Assembly: GCA_900314975.1 (NCBI GenBank)
Contig: OMXI01000001.1
Span: forward strand, 1-64,000
Origin: an uncultured Eubacteriales bacterium
GTDB taxonomy: Bacteria > Bacillota > Clostridia > Oscillospirales > Ruminococcaceae
Reading direction: 5' to 3'
DNA length: 64,000 nucleotides
The notes under the pieces were generated by a model that was not told the origin of the DNA, did no database searches, and saw nothing but the letters and a program-made list of their open reading frames with translations. Of this stretch, positions 8,354 to 17,918 are shown piece by piece. Each line of letters opens with the position of its first letter. The stretch's first letter is position 1. The position numbers were made by a program, and so were the translations under genes.

Positions 8354-9376
8354 ATGAAAGTATTGTTTATCGGCGGAACAGGAACTATCAGCATGGCGAT
8401 AACCCGTCTGCTTGCAAAAAGAGGAGACGAGCTGTATTTGCTCAACCGAGGGAACCGGACTGACAGTCTTCCCGCGGGAGTGAAAACTATCACGGCGGAT
8501 ATCAACGACGAGCAGGACGTACTGCAAAAACTGGAAGATATGACATTTGACTGCGTGGGCGAATTTATCGGCTTTGTACCTGCCCAGCTTGAGCGCGATT
8601 TCAGGCTGTTTGCGGGCAGGACAAAGCAGTATATTTACATAAGCTCGGCATCTGCTTACCAAAAGCCGCCGCAAAGCTGTGTGATCACCGAGGACACGCC
8701 GCTTGAAAATCCATACTGGGAGTATTCGCGCAACAAAAAAGCGTGCGAGGAATATCTGCTGGAAAGATACAGGACGGACGGCTTCCCTGTGACGATAGTA
8801 CGCCCGAGCCACACATATGACGAGCGAAGCGTTCCGCTGGGTGTACACGGCAAAAAAGGCAGTTGGCAGGTGGTCAAGCGCATTATGCAGGGTAAACAGG
8901 TGATTATACACGGTGACGGGACATCTCTATGGACGATAACCCACAACAGCGATTTTGCCAAGGCTTATGCAGGGCTTATCGGAAATCCGAAAGCGATAGG
9001 TCAGGCATTCCACATTACAAGTGATGAAAGTGTGAGCTGGAACGATATTTACAAGGCTATTGCACAGGCTGTGGGCGTTGAGCTGAAGGCGTACCATGTA
9101 TCCTCGGAAATGCTGGCTGCACTGGGTAAGGACTATGACCTGACGGGCAGTCTTATCGGCGACAAGGCAAACTCGGTGATGTTTGACAACTCAAAGGTCA
9201 AGGCACTCGTGCCTGATTTCAGGTGTGAAATAAGCGCCGCAGAGGGCATTAAAATGACGGTGAAAAACATCCTTGCACACCCTGAATATCAGACGGACGA
9301 TGATGAATTTGACAGCTGGTGCGACAATGTTATAAAGGTATGCGAAAAGGCAAAGGAGGAGTTTATCAATGAATAA
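8354..9376 (+). CDS. NAD(P)-dependent epimerase/dehydratase (extended SDR)
   Basis: A 340-residue Rossmann protein. The nucleotide-binding loop IGGTGTISMAI is at residues 6-16; the extended-SDR active site is YSRNK (Tyr124, Lys128) after the SSASAY strand. The C-terminal half carries FHITSDESVSWNDIYKAI, typical of the CSP41/nucleoside-sugar-epimerase-like group. The start has an excellent AAGGAGG. It overlaps the following alcohol dehydrogenase by 8 bases, so the two are one operon and may act on the same sugar- or aldehyde-type substrate; the substrate cannot be told from sequence. Confidence 0.85.
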   Translation: MKVLFIGGTGTISMAITRLLAKRGDELYLLNRGNRTDSLPAGVKTITADINDEQDVLQKLEDMTFDCVGEFIGFVPAQLERDFRLFAGRTKQYIYISSASAYQKPPQSCVITEDTPLENPYWEYSRNKKACEEYLLERYRTDGFPVTIVRPSHTYDERSVPLGVHGKKGSWQVVKRIMQGKQVIIHGDGTSLWTITHNSDFAKAYAGLIGNPKAIGQAFHITSDESVSWNDIYKAIAQAVGVELKAYHVSSEMLAALGKDYDLTGSLIGDKANSVMFDNSKVKALVPDFRCEISAAEGIKMTVKNILAHPEYQTDDDEFDSWCDNVIKVCEKAKEEFINE

Positions 9377-10547
9377 TTTTAATTTTTACAGCCCGACGGA
9401 GTTTGTTTTCGGTAAGGGCAGAGAGAACGATGCAGGCAAGTATGTCAAAAAGTACGGCGGAAAGAAAGTGCTTATACACTTTGGCGGACAGTCGGCACAA
9501 AAGTCGGGGCTGCTTGACAGAGTAAAAAGCTCGCTTGAACAGGCTGGTATAGAATATAAGGAGCTGGGCGGTGTAAAGCCCAATCCGCGCGACACTCTTG
9601 TTTACGAGGGAATCAAGCTTTGCCGCGGCGAGAATATCGACTTTATTCTTGCAGTTGGCGGCGGCTCGGTAATAGACTCGGCAAAGGCTATAGCCATGGG
9701 TGTGGAATATGACGGCGATTTTTGGGATTTCTACAGCGGAAAGCAGCCCGAAAAGGCTTTGCCCGTTGCGACGGTACTGACTATTGCGGCGGCAGGAAGC
9801 GAAGGCAGCGGAGATTCTGTTATCACTAAAGAGGACGGTATGCTAAAGCGCGGTGCAGGTTCTGATTTGCTTCGCCCAAGGTTCTCTATAATGAACCCCG
9901 AGCTTACGCAGACGCTCCCCGCTTATCAGACAGCCTGCGGTGCGACGGACATTATGGCACATGTTTTTGAGAGATATTTCACCAACACAAAAGAGGTCGA
10001 GATAACAGACAGGCTTTGCGAGGCAGTGCTGCTGACGATGATAAAGGAGACTCCACGCGTTATCGCTGACCCGAACAACTACGAGGCGCGTGCAAATATA
10101 ATGTGGGCTGGAACGGTCGCGCACACAAACATTGTGGGTGTCGGCAGAGAGCAGGACTGGAACAGCCACGGTATAGAACACGAGCTTTCTGCGCTGTACG
10201 ACTGCGCACACGGTGCGGGACTTGCGGTGATAATGCCTGCGTGGATGGAGTTTGTATACAAGCACAATGTTATGCGTTTCTGTCAGATGGCAACGAGAGT
10301 TTTCGGCTGTCAGATGGATTTTGAGAACCCCGAAGCTACTGCACTTGCAGGCATAAAGGCGTTCAGAACATTTCTGCACGGTATCGGTATGCCGATAAAC
10401 TTTGACGAGCTTGGTGCAAAAAGAGAAGACATTCCTGCGCTGGTTGAAAAGTTCGGCTTGGGTGACGGCAGAACAGGCGGCTTTGTACATCTGTCAAGTG
10501 ATGATGTTGCGCAGATATACAATATCGCTGCGAATGCTGAAATTTAA
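9369..10547 (+). CDS. Iron-containing alcohol dehydrogenase (BdhA/YqhD-like)
   Basis: A 392-residue family III alcohol dehydrogenase. It has the NAD(P) loop ILAVGGGSVIDSAKAIA and the metal-binding pattern CGATDIMAHVFE together with HGIEHELSALYDCAHGAGLA (Asp and three His ligands). Length and motifs match NADPH-dependent butanol dehydrogenase/YqhD-type enzymes that reduce aldehydes in fermentative clostridia. The start ATG lies inside the end of the epimerase gene (8-base overlap). A strong terminator follows 10 bases after the stop. Confidence 0.9.
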   Translation: MNNFNFYSPTEFVFGKGRENDAGKYVKKYGGKKVLIHFGGQSAQKSGLLDRVKSSLEQAGIEYKELGGVKPNPRDTLVYEGIKLCRGENIDFILAVGGGSVIDSAKAIAMGVEYDGDFWDFYSGKQPEKALPVATVLTIAAAGSEGSGDSVITKEDGMLKRGAGSDLLRPRFSIMNPELTQTLPAYQTACGATDIMAHVFERYFTNTKEVEITDRLCEAVLLTMIKETPRVIADPNNYEARANIMWAGTVAHTNIVGVGREQDWNSHGIEHELSALYDCAHGAGLAVIMPAWMEFVYKHNVMRFCQMATRVFGCQMDFENPEATALAGIKAFRTFLHGIGMPINFDELGAKREDIPALVEKFGLGDGRTGGFVHLSSDDVAQIYNIAANAEI

Positions 10548-10560
10548 ATATAAGCACAAA

Positions 10561-10599
10561 AACTCCCCTGCAATTGCTTTGATTGCAGAGGAGTTTTTT
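10561..10599. terminator. Bidirectional terminator between convergent genes
   Basis: A 14-bp stem with one mismatch (AACTCCcCTGCAAT / ATTGCAGaGGAGTT), loop TGCTTTG, flanked by T-runs on both strands. It ends both the alcohol dehydrogenase and the surface protein at 10602. Confidence 0.9.
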
Positions 10600-10601
10600 C
10601 A

Positions 10602-13052
10602 TTAAATTGAATTATCCACGATATCTGTAACGTGTTTGTTTGGAACAGCGCCTGTGCCGCCGAAAACTGCAGCGGTGCTTGGTTTCTTGGATTTAAGGTA
10701 TGTTTTTTGCTCGCTGTTAAGGTTAGGTTCAGCGGCTTTTCCGTTGACAAGGAAGAGCGGTGATTTGTTCTTTGCGGCATACACACCGCCTGCGAGAGCA
10801 TCGGGGAAATCCATTCCCGTAGCTATGCAAAGCTGATTGCCTGTCAGCAGGTTTTTGAAGGTATCATTTACTGCGGTGCAGGTAGCGTATCTGTTTGCGC
10901 CTGCAATACGAGCAGCTTTTTCAAGTCCGACTGCGGCGGCTGCCTTATTCATCATATCGTCAGAGACAACACCTGTTCCGCCGATAACGTATGCGTTTTT
11001 GACGCAGCCCTTCTTTTTAAGCTGTGCAAGATATGCGGCTGTATCTGTATTGAGTTCGCCGCTGGTTGTGAGATAGATTATCGGAGCGTTCTTAATTGAT
11101 GCGACAGTACTTACGGAAAGTGCGTCGGCATAGTCAAGACCGTAAACGAAGAACACATCTGTCGGGCTTTCATTCACCTTATCGGCGATAGCTGCTGCGG
11201 TGCTGAAACGAGTCTTGCCTGCGATACGCTCTATTGAACTGACGCCGTTTGCTTTGAGCAAGCTTTCAACGTTTTTGCTTATAATGCCCTCGCCGCCAAG
11301 TATCTTGACTTGTTTTGCGCCAAGGCGCTTTATCTCGTCAAGAGTTGCAGCAGGGACTGAATCTGTGGCGGTTAAAAGAATTGGAGTACCCAGCTTTGAG
11401 GCATACGGCACACCTGCAAGCGCATCGGCATAATTAAGTCCGTATGCAAGTACCACAGTACCTGCCTTATCAAACGATGCCTTTGATATTTCTGCCGCAG
11501 TTTCGTATCTGTTTTTGCCTGCAAGGCGTGTAACGCTGTCGTAGATGTAGTCGACCCGTTTATTCTCCTTTGCGTACCTTGCAGCCTCTGAGCCTATTTT
11601 GCACACAACTGTTATATCGCTGAATGCAAATACGCCGTCTCCCTTTATCGTTGTAACAGTTTCGGGAACGTAGAGCGTACCAAGGCTTGTGCACCTATAA
11701 AACGCACAGTCTTCAATTGTAGTAACATTTTTGGGGATAGTGAAATCCTTCAGGCTTTCACAGCCGTAAAGCACAAAGTCTGAAAGCTTGGTCAGCTTTT
11801 CGGGGAAGGTAATGCTTTCAAGAGATTTGCAGCCGTAAAATGCGGCACGCCCGATATCTGTTACACTTTGGGGGATAGATATACTTTTGAGGTTTTCACA
11901 ATCTCTGAAAGCCTGGATACCGATACTTTTAACGCTGCTTGGGATTGTGATGCTTGTTATCTTGTTATTGGTATTAAATGCCCAGTCGTCTATTTTTGTG
12001 ACAGTACTCGGTATTGTGACATTCGCCTTGCCCTCGGGACAGCACACCAGAGTCGTTTTAGCTTTGTTGTAAACCACGCCGTCAACAGATGTATACTTGG
12101 TATTGTCTTTATCAAAGTTTATAGCGGTGAGGTTATCACACCTGAAAGTGCAGCCCTCATCATACACTGTTACATTTTTAGGAATGGTAAGCGTTTTTAA
12201 TGCTTCGCAGTGGCAAAAGCAAAGGTCTTCCAAAGCAGTTACGCTTTCGGGTATCTTTATTTCGGCGAGCTTTGTACAATAGCCGAAAGAATGGTAGCCG
12301 ATAGTTTTAAGGCTGCTTGGGAGCGTCACCGATGTTTTGGCAAGCGGACAGATAACTACTTTGGTCTTGTCCTTATCGTAAAGCACGCCGTCAACTGAAC
12401 TGAATGATGAATTATCAGCAGCAACGCTTATGCTCGCAAGGTTAGCACATTGTTCAAACGCTGACCATACGATAGTTGAAACGTTTTTAGGAATGCTCAC
12501 GCTTTTCAGGGAATTGCAGTAACCGAAAACATCGCCGTTCAGTTTGGTCAAGCCGTTTGAGATAGTGACGCTTTCAAGGCTTATGCAGTGGTCAAAAGCA
12601 TGAACGTCCATATTCGTAACGCTGTCGGGCAAAGTCAGCTTTTTCAAACTCTCGCAGTGAGCGAAAGCATACTCGCCTATCTGAATAACGCTGCTTGGGA
12701 TAGTTACGCTTGTTATGCTCTTACAGTACTCGAACATATGCTTGCCAATAGTTGTAACACCCTGCTTTATAACGACAGACTTGATACCACTTCTGCCGTA
12801 AAACGGCGAATATTTTTCTGACGAATAGCCGTAGTATGTGTCATTCATTGCGCCGCTGCCGCTGATAGTCAGCACGCCGCCCGAGAGCGACCACGATACG
12901 TTATCGCCGCACTTGCCGGAGGTATCGGTGTTCACGTAGTTCGCCGCATATGCCGTTTCGGAAAAGACATTCTTTGGCAGAACTGCCGCAGAGCCTGTTA
13001 CCAGGCACAATGCCAATGCAGCTGAAAAGATACGCTTATTTAGATTTTTCAT
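10602..13052 (-). CDS. BspA-type leucine-rich-repeat surface protein with three CWB2 repeats
   Basis: An 816-residue exported protein. The signal peptide ends near ETAYA. Residues of about 40-500 are LRR_5 repeats of the Treponema/BspA type (for example SITSVTIPSSVIQIGEYAF and LKTLTIPKNV), interrupted by two 'VDGVLYDK'-type insertions. The C-terminal 300 residues are three cell-wall-binding repeat 2 units (LAGKNRYETA, IAGKTRFSTA, IAGANRYATC), closely similar to those of the 2107-5358 protein, so both probably anchor to the same wall polymer. The start has AGGGAG nine bases upstream. Likely host or substrate adhesion; ligand unknown. Confidence 0.9.
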   Translation of the reverse strand: MKNLNKRIFSAALALCLVTGSAAVLPKNVFSETAYAANYVNTDTSGKCGDNVSWSLSGGVLTISGSGAMNDTYYGYSSEKYSPFYGRSGIKSVVIKQGVTTIGKHMFEYCKSITSVTIPSSVIQIGEYAFAHCESLKKLTLPDSVTNMDVHAFDHCISLESVTISNGLTKLNGDVFGYCNSLKSVSIPKNVSTIVWSAFEQCANLASISVAADNSSFSSVDGVLYDKDKTKVVICPLAKTSVTLPSSLKTIGYHSFGYCTKLAEIKIPESVTALEDLCFCHCEALKTLTIPKNVTVYDEGCTFRCDNLTAINFDKDNTKYTSVDGVVYNKAKTTLVCCPEGKANVTIPSTVTKIDDWAFNTNNKITSITIPSSVKSIGIQAFRDCENLKSISIPQSVTDIGRAAFYGCKSLESITFPEKLTKLSDFVLYGCESLKDFTIPKNVTTIEDCAFYRCTSLGTLYVPETVTTIKGDGVFAFSDITVVCKIGSEAARYAKENKRVDYIYDSVTRLAGKNRYETAAEISKASFDKAGTVVLAYGLNYADALAGVPYASKLGTPILLTATDSVPAATLDEIKRLGAKQVKILGGEGIISKNVESLLKANGVSSIERIAGKTRFSTAAAIADKVNESPTDVFFVYGLDYADALSVSTVASIKNAPIIYLTTSGELNTDTAAYLAQLKKKGCVKNAYVIGGTGVVSDDMMNKAAAAVGLEKAARIAGANRYATCTAVNDTFKNLLTGNQLCIATGMDFPDALAGGVYAAKNKSPLFLVNGKAAEPNLNSEQKTYLKSKKPSTAAVFGGTGAVPNKHVTDIVDNSI

Positions 13053-13150
13053 AGTGCCTATCTCCCTTTTAGGTTTTAAAATATTGTAACACTTTGTATA
13101 TCAAAAGTCAAGTAACAGGCGCTGTTTTATGCCAAAGCAGACATTATTGC

Positions 13151-13774
13151 TCACATATCAAAACTCCACTGCGAAAGCTCGGCTTTAACGCTTTGGGCGG
13201 TGCAGATGGATATGTGATAATCACCGATGTCAAACTCGTTAAAGCAAACCGCTGTGCTGTTTTCAGGGCAGAGTGAAATGGTTCTGGTATCAAGCGACAG
13301 ACCTTTGCCGAGCATTTTGACATAGCTCTCTTTGCGTGTCCACAGGAGCGTAAAAGCTTTATCCTTATCGGGTGAGTTTTCTATCCACTCAATTTCGTCA
13401 GGCGTGAACACGCGCGATGCCAACCGCGTATTGTACGTGGTGGTTTTCTGCACGTCAGCACCTACCTGCGTATCGGCAAGTGCGCAAAGCGCAATCGTGC
13501 CGTCGTGGGAGATGCTGAAATGAATATCGCTGTGATTTGAAAGATAGGGTTTTCCAAGCTCTGTTTCACAAATCTGCATATCGCTCACACCTGCTTGCAA
13601 GAGCATATGCTGAACAAGCAGACCTGCACCGAGGCAAAGTCTTTTATCCTTATCAAATCTGTAGCTTTTGACTTTTTCAGCGCGCTGTTTCCAGGCAAGG
13701 CTGCAAAGTGCCTTTTCAAAAAGCTGCGGGCTGCAAAGCTGTGAAACGTCATAATAGCAGCATTTTATATACAT
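13151..13774 (-). CDS. Sfp-type 4'-phosphopantetheinyl transferase
   Basis: A 207-residue enzyme that would transfer phosphopantetheine from CoA to a carrier-protein serine. Motifs in order: GKPYL (residues 74-78), HFSISHDG (85-92), VGADVQKT (104-111; Asp107 and Gln109 at the magnesium-binding positions, where many homologues have Glu as the second) and LWTRKESYVKMLGKGL (144-159; catalytic Lys148-Glu149). AAGGAG precedes the ATG. No carrier protein, NRPS or PKS gene lies nearby, so the target is elsewhere. Confidence 0.9.
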   Translation of the reverse strand: MYIKCCYYDVSQLCSPQLFEKALCSLAWKQRAEKVKSYRFDKDKRLCLGAGLLVQHMLLQAGVSDMQICETELGKPYLSNHSDIHFSISHDGTIALCALADTQVGADVQKTTTYNTRLASRVFTPDEIEWIENSPDKDKAFTLLWTRKESYVKMLGKGLSLDTRTISLCPENSTAVCFNEFDIGDYHISICTAQSVKAELSQWSFDM

Positions 13775-13873
13775 AACTATCTCCTTGTGTTTTTATCATT
13801 TTACCACAGCACAGGGCAAAAATCAACACTTTGCAAAATGCTTATGAAAAGGCGCAGCAAAGTGTTTTCACGA

Positions 13874-13902
13874 TTGACACGCAGTGAATAATGTGGTATA
13901 AT
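13874..13902 (+). promoter_or_regulatory. Promoter of metF-metH operon
   Basis: TTGACA, 17-base spacer, TATAAT, 36 bases before the start codon; a near-consensus sigma-A promoter. No SAM, T-box or cobalamin riboswitch fits in the short leader. Confidence 0.85.
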
Positions 13903-13938
13903 TATTTAGCAAAAATCAATGACAATGGGGTGTTTTTT

Positions 13939-14790
13939 ATGAAGGCAGCTGCTCTTTTTGAAAAGAAACCTGTAATATCGTTTGAGGTGTTTCCGCCAAA
14001 ACCGAATACTCCGATAGAAAGCATTTATCAGACGCTTGATTCACTAAAGGATCTGAAACCCGATTTTATAAGCGTTACATACGGCGCGGGCGGTTCGCAG
14101 GCAGGAGCATCGACCTGTGAGATATGCCAGACAATACAAAGCAAGCACAATATTCCTGCGATAGCGCATTTGCCGTGCATAAACGAGACCAAAGAATCGG
14201 TGCTTGAAAAGCTTGAGGACTTTCGTGAAAAGGGCATTGAGAATATACTTGCCCTGCGCGGTGACAAAAGCCCCGATAAAGAGCCAAAGACCGATTTCAA
14301 GCATGCGTCGGAGCTTATCAGCTTTATAAGGCAAAACGGCAGCTTTGATATCGCTGCGGCGTGCTATCCAGAGGGACATCCCGAGGCTCCCGACCTTGAT
14401 ACAGATATTATGCATCTGAAGGAAAAGGTCGATGCGGGTGCATCGCATCTTATATCGCAGCTTTTCTACAACAATCACGATTTTTACTCGTTCTGCGAAA
14501 AACTTGTACAAAAAGGGATAAACGTTCCTGTTGAGGCGGGCATAATGCCTGTGACCTCGAAAAAGTCCATTGAAAGAATGGTCTCGCTTTGCGGTGCGTC
14601 TATACCGAACAGACTTGCAAAACTGATGGCAAGATACAGCGGCGACCCTGCTTCGCTCAAGGCGGCAGGTCTTGAATACGCTATAATGCAGATAATAGAG
14701 CTTATCGAAAACGGCGCAGACGGCATACACATCTACACGATGAACAACCCCGATGTTGCGCGCTATATTATGGAGCAGATAAAAGAATGA
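13939..14790 (+). CDS. metF: 5,10-methylenetetrahydrofolate reductase
   Basis: A 283-residue flavoprotein of the MetF family that makes 5-methyl-tetrahydrofolate for methionine synthesis. Visible family motifs are SFEVFPPKP near the N-terminus, SVTYGAGGS, ALRGD, HPEAPDLDTD, SQLFYNN and VEAGIMPVTS. The start at 13939 follows GGGGTG; the upstream in-frame Met at 13891 overlaps the promoter. The stop overlaps the next gene by 4 bases (ATGA). First gene of a metF - reactivation domain - metH operon; a second metF is paired with metE at 48537. Confidence 0.95.
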   Translation: MKAAALFEKKPVISFEVFPPKPNTPIESIYQTLDSLKDLKPDFISVTYGAGGSQAGASTCEICQTIQSKHNIPAIAHLPCINETKESVLEKLEDFREKGIENILALRGDKSPDKEPKTDFKHASELISFIRQNGSFDIAAACYPEGHPEAPDLDTDIMHLKEKVDAGASHLISQLFYNNHDFYSFCEKLVQKGINVPVEAGIMPVTSKKSIERMVSLCGASIPNRLAKLMARYSGDPASLKAAGLEYAIMQIIELIENGADGIHIYTMNNPDVARYIMEQIKE

Positions 14791-15440
14791 AACCAAGTGA
14801 CCTTGACAGAAACGAGATACTTATGTATATGGGCACCTCGCAGCTTGACGAGGAGCTTTCAAAGATGCTTGACAGCTGTATCCGGGAGCTTTGCAGGGCT
14901 GCGCAGCCGCGTACGATATACCGCGTTCTGCCTGTTGTGCATAAGGATTCGCAGGTGAGCATAGGCGGACTGGCGCTGCAGGGCAGGGACATTGCTTTGC
15001 ACCTTTCGGGCTGCGAAAATGCTGTGCTTATGGCGGCGACGCTGTCGTCTGCGGTCGATGCGCTGATAAGGCGTGCGCAGGTCACGGATATGACAAAGGC
15101 GCTGATGTACGATGCTGCTGCGGGCGCTGCGATCGAGCGCGTTTGCGGTGAACTGGAAAAAGAAATAAAGGCAAAATATGTTTACCCGTACTACACGGCG
15201 AGGTTTTCCGCGGGGTACGGGGACTTCCCTATCACGCAGCAGGCGGATATAATCAAAACACTTGATGCAAGCAGAAAGATAGGTTTAACGGTTACATCTG
15301 CGCAGACGCTTTTGCCGCTGAAATCGGTAACTGCGGTGATAGGTATGTCGCACCAGCCCGTTAAGGATGCACGAAGGTTCGGCTGTGGGCGCTCGTGCGA
15401 AGAATGCCCGTACAGAGATGGCTGCAAATTGAGAAAATAA
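14787..15440 (+). CDS. Stand-alone methionine synthase reactivation domain protein
   Basis: A 217-residue protein matching the vitamin B12-dependent methionine synthase activation domain, which in most bacteria is the C-terminal part of MetH. It binds S-adenosylmethionine and remethylates oxidised cob(II)alamin. RFSAGYGDFP is the RxxxGYG-type SAM motif, and GMSHQP follows. The C-terminus adds a Cys cluster (CGRSCEECPYRDGC) that could carry Fe-S or zinc. It overlaps metF by 4 bases and lies 24 bases before metH, whose product lacks this domain, so the two polypeptides very probably function together. Confidence 0.88.
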   Translation: MKPSDLDRNEILMYMGTSQLDEELSKMLDSCIRELCRAAQPRTIYRVLPVVHKDSQVSIGGLALQGRDIALHLSGCENAVLMAATLSSAVDALIRRAQVTDMTKALMYDAAAGAAIERVCGELEKEIKAKYVYPYYTARFSAGYGDFPITQQADIIKTLDASRKIGLTVTSAQTLLPLKSVTAVIGMSHQPVKDARRFGCGRSCEECPYRDGCKLRK

Positions 15441-15464
15441 CACCTTTGGGGAGGAAAAGATAAA

Positions 15465-17822
15465 ATGGATCTAAAGGCTTTGCTTTCAAATGAATATGTA
15501 TTTCTTGACGGCGGAATGGGTACTATGCTTCATCTTGCGCCCGGAGAGCTGCCCGAAAGGCTCAATCTTACCCAGCCAGAGCGTGTGGCGGCGGTACACA
15601 AAGCATACGCTCAGGCAGGCTCGCAGATAGTGTATTCAAACACATTCGGTGCTAACCCGTTAAAGCTGGCAGGCACGGGTGTTGACGCAGCGCAGAGCAT
15701 TCGTGCTGCAATAAAACTCGCAAAACAGGCAGTTGGCGACGGCGTATGTGTTGCGCTTGACATCGGTCCTACAGGACAGCTTCTGCCGCCCGCGGGACAG
15801 ATGACATTTGATGAGGCGTACGAATCATTCAAGGTTATGTGCGAGGCAGGCGCAGCGGCGGGTGCTGACCTTATTGTTATCGAAACGATGAGCGACCTGC
15901 TCGAAACAAAGGCGGCTCTGCTTGCGGCAAAGGAAACGACAGACCTGCCTATATTTGTGACAATGACCTTCACCGAGAACGGCAGAACGTTTACGGGCTG
16001 CCCTGTCTCTGCGGCGGCGATAACGCTTGAGGGACTGGGCGCATCTGCGATAGGCATAAACTGCTCGCTGGGACCAGGTGAGATACTGCCGATGATGCAG
16101 GAACTTGCAAAATGGACAAGCCTGCCGCTTATTGCAAAAGCTAATGCAGGTCTGCCCGACCCTGTGACGAGCGAATATCATCTCTCGCCAGAGGATTTTG
16201 CAAGCTATATGCCGCAGTTTGCAGCGTGCGGTGTGCAGATATTCGGCGGCTGCTGCGGTACTACACCTGACTTTATCAAGGCAGTACGCAAGTCGCTTGA
16301 AAGCGTTAAGCGCGGTGAGAGAGTGCTGCAAAAGCGCAGTGCGGTTTGTTCGGGTACAAAGACCGTTGTGATAGATATGCCGCGTATAATCGGTGAGCGT
16401 ATCAACCCGACAGGCAAAAAGAAAATGAAGCAGGCTCTGCTTGACCACGATTTTGATTATCTGCGCAGCGAGGCGATATCGCAGACTGACGCAGGTGCGG
16501 ATATACTTGATGTGAACGTCGGAACGCCCGGAATCGACGAGGCTGCGGTACTGCCTGAAGCGGTTCAGGCGATAATGGAGGTAACAGACCTTCCGCTGCA
16601 GCTTGATTCATCGTCTGTACAGGCGCTTGAGGCGGCACTTCGCATCTATCCGGGAAAACCTATAATCAACTCGGTGAATGGCAAGGAGGAATCGCTCAAA
16701 AGCGTTCTGCCGCTGGTAAAACATTACGGTGCGGCTATTGTCGGGCTGACACTTGACGAGAACGGAATACCGCAGACGGCGCAGGAAAGATTTGAGATAG
16801 GAAAGCGCATACTGCAGCGCGCACAGGCGCTTGGCATACCAAAGGAAGATGTTTTTCTTGACTGTCTGACGCTGACTGCTTCGACGGGTGAAAGCGGTCC
16901 TGTGGAGACTTTGAAGGCGGTTCGCAGGGTGCGCGAGGAGCTTTCGCTGCAAACTGTGCTGGGCGTTTCAAACATCAGCTTCGGTCTGCCGAACAGACCG
17001 CTTATAAACCGAAACTTTCTGTGCATGGCTATGCAGAACGGGCTTACGCTGCCGATAATGAACCCTATGGCAGAGGGTATGACTGATACTGTGAGAGCAT
17101 TCCGTATGCTTGCGGGGTTTGACCCGAACTGTGAGCGATTCATCAAGGCTTACCGCGATGTCGGTAACGCACCTGCAGCTGCTCCAAGTACGCAGAGCAA
17201 GGGCGACCTCACGCTTGAGGGTGCTGTCATTCACGGATTGAGGCAGGATGCGGCACGTCTGACCGAGGAGGCTCTCAAAGATCACGCGGCTCTTGATGTT
17301 GTAAACGAGATGCTGATACCTGCGCTTGATGCTGTGGGCGAGGATTACGAAAAAGGCAGGGTGTTCCTGCCGCAGCTGATACAGGCGGCGACCGCGGCAC
17401 AAAGCGCATTTGGCGTGATAAAGCAGAGTATGGCTTCGCAGGGCGGCGCAGACAAGGGAAAGATAGTTATTGCGACCGTACAGGGCGACGTACACGACAT
17501 AGGTAAAAACATTGTGCGGCTGCTGCTTGAAAACTACGGGTATGATGTTATTGACCTGGGCAAAGACGTACCGCCGCAGAAGATAGTTGACGCGGCTATT
17601 GAAAACAAGGTAAAGCTTGTAGGTCTGTCGGCGCTGATGACAACGACTGTAGGCGCTATGGAGGAGACTATAAAGCTGCTGAATGAGCAGTATCCCGAAT
17701 GCAAAACGGTTGTGGGAGGCGCGGTGCTGACGGCAGACTATGCGCAGCAGATAGGCGCTGACTGCTATGCAAAGGATGCAAAGGCAACTGTTGATTACGC
17801 AAAAACTGTTTACGGTGAATAA
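15465..17822 (+). CDS. metH: Cobalamin-dependent methionine synthase lacking the activation domain
   Basis: 785 residues. The homocysteine-binding domain (about 1-290) has zinc ligands Cys200 (INCSLGP) and Cys263/Cys264 (GGCCGT). The methyl-tetrahydrofolate domain (about 305-570) starts at RIIGERINPTG. The cobalamin cap and Rossmann domains (about 590-785) carry GDVHDIGKN, with His677 as the lower axial ligand. The protein stops after the cobalamin domain; the reactivation domain is encoded separately at 14787. GGGGAGG precedes the ATG. It transfers methyl from 5-methyl-THF to homocysteine via cobalamin. Confidence 0.96.
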   Translation: MDLKALLSNEYVFLDGGMGTMLHLAPGELPERLNLTQPERVAAVHKAYAQAGSQIVYSNTFGANPLKLAGTGVDAAQSIRAAIKLAKQAVGDGVCVALDIGPTGQLLPPAGQMTFDEAYESFKVMCEAGAAAGADLIVIETMSDLLETKAALLAAKETTDLPIFVTMTFTENGRTFTGCPVSAAAITLEGLGASAIGINCSLGPGEILPMMQELAKWTSLPLIAKANAGLPDPVTSEYHLSPEDFASYMPQFAACGVQIFGGCCGTTPDFIKAVRKSLESVKRGERVLQKRSAVCSGTKTVVIDMPRIIGERINPTGKKKMKQALLDHDFDYLRSEAISQTDAGADILDVNVGTPGIDEAAVLPEAVQAIMEVTDLPLQLDSSSVQALEAALRIYPGKPIINSVNGKEESLKSVLPLVKHYGAAIVGLTLDENGIPQTAQERFEIGKRILQRAQALGIPKEDVFLDCLTLTASTGESGPVETLKAVRRVREELSLQTVLGVSNISFGLPNRPLINRNFLCMAMQNGLTLPIMNPMAEGMTDTVRAFRMLAGFDPNCERFIKAYRDVGNAPAAAPSTQSKGDLTLEGAVIHGLRQDAARLTEEALKDHAALDVVNEMLIPALDAVGEDYEKGRVFLPQLIQAATAAQSAFGVIKQSMASQGGADKGKIVIATVQGDVHDIGKNIVRLLLENYGYDVIDLGKDVPPQKIVDAAIENKVKLVGLSALMTTTVGAMEETIKLLNEQYPECKTVVGGAVLTADYAQQIGADCYAKDAKATVDYAKTVYGE

Positions 17823-17861
17823 GAATTGATAGAACAGCGTTTTGATCTGAACAATACAAAA

Positions 17862-17893
17862 CAGCCGTCCGTGAGTGAACTCGCGGGCGGCTG
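17862..17893. terminator. Bidirectional terminator after metH
   Basis: CAGCCGtCC ... GGgCGGCTG stem extended by GAG/CTC, with modest T-runs on both sides, between the convergent metH and Rrf2 genes. Confidence 0.75.
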
Positions 17894-17918
17894 CTGCTTT
17901 TGACAGAACTATAAGTTT

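Noticed and set aside
8122..8463. 113-residue frame before the epimerase gene
   Set aside because: Overlaps the epimerase start and promoter; composition is not protein-like and there is no ribosome site.
14044..14796. 250-residue antisense frame inside metF
   Set aside because: No ribosome site or protein signature; a similar antisense frame occurs in the second metF (48576-49418), reflecting codon composition of the sense gene.
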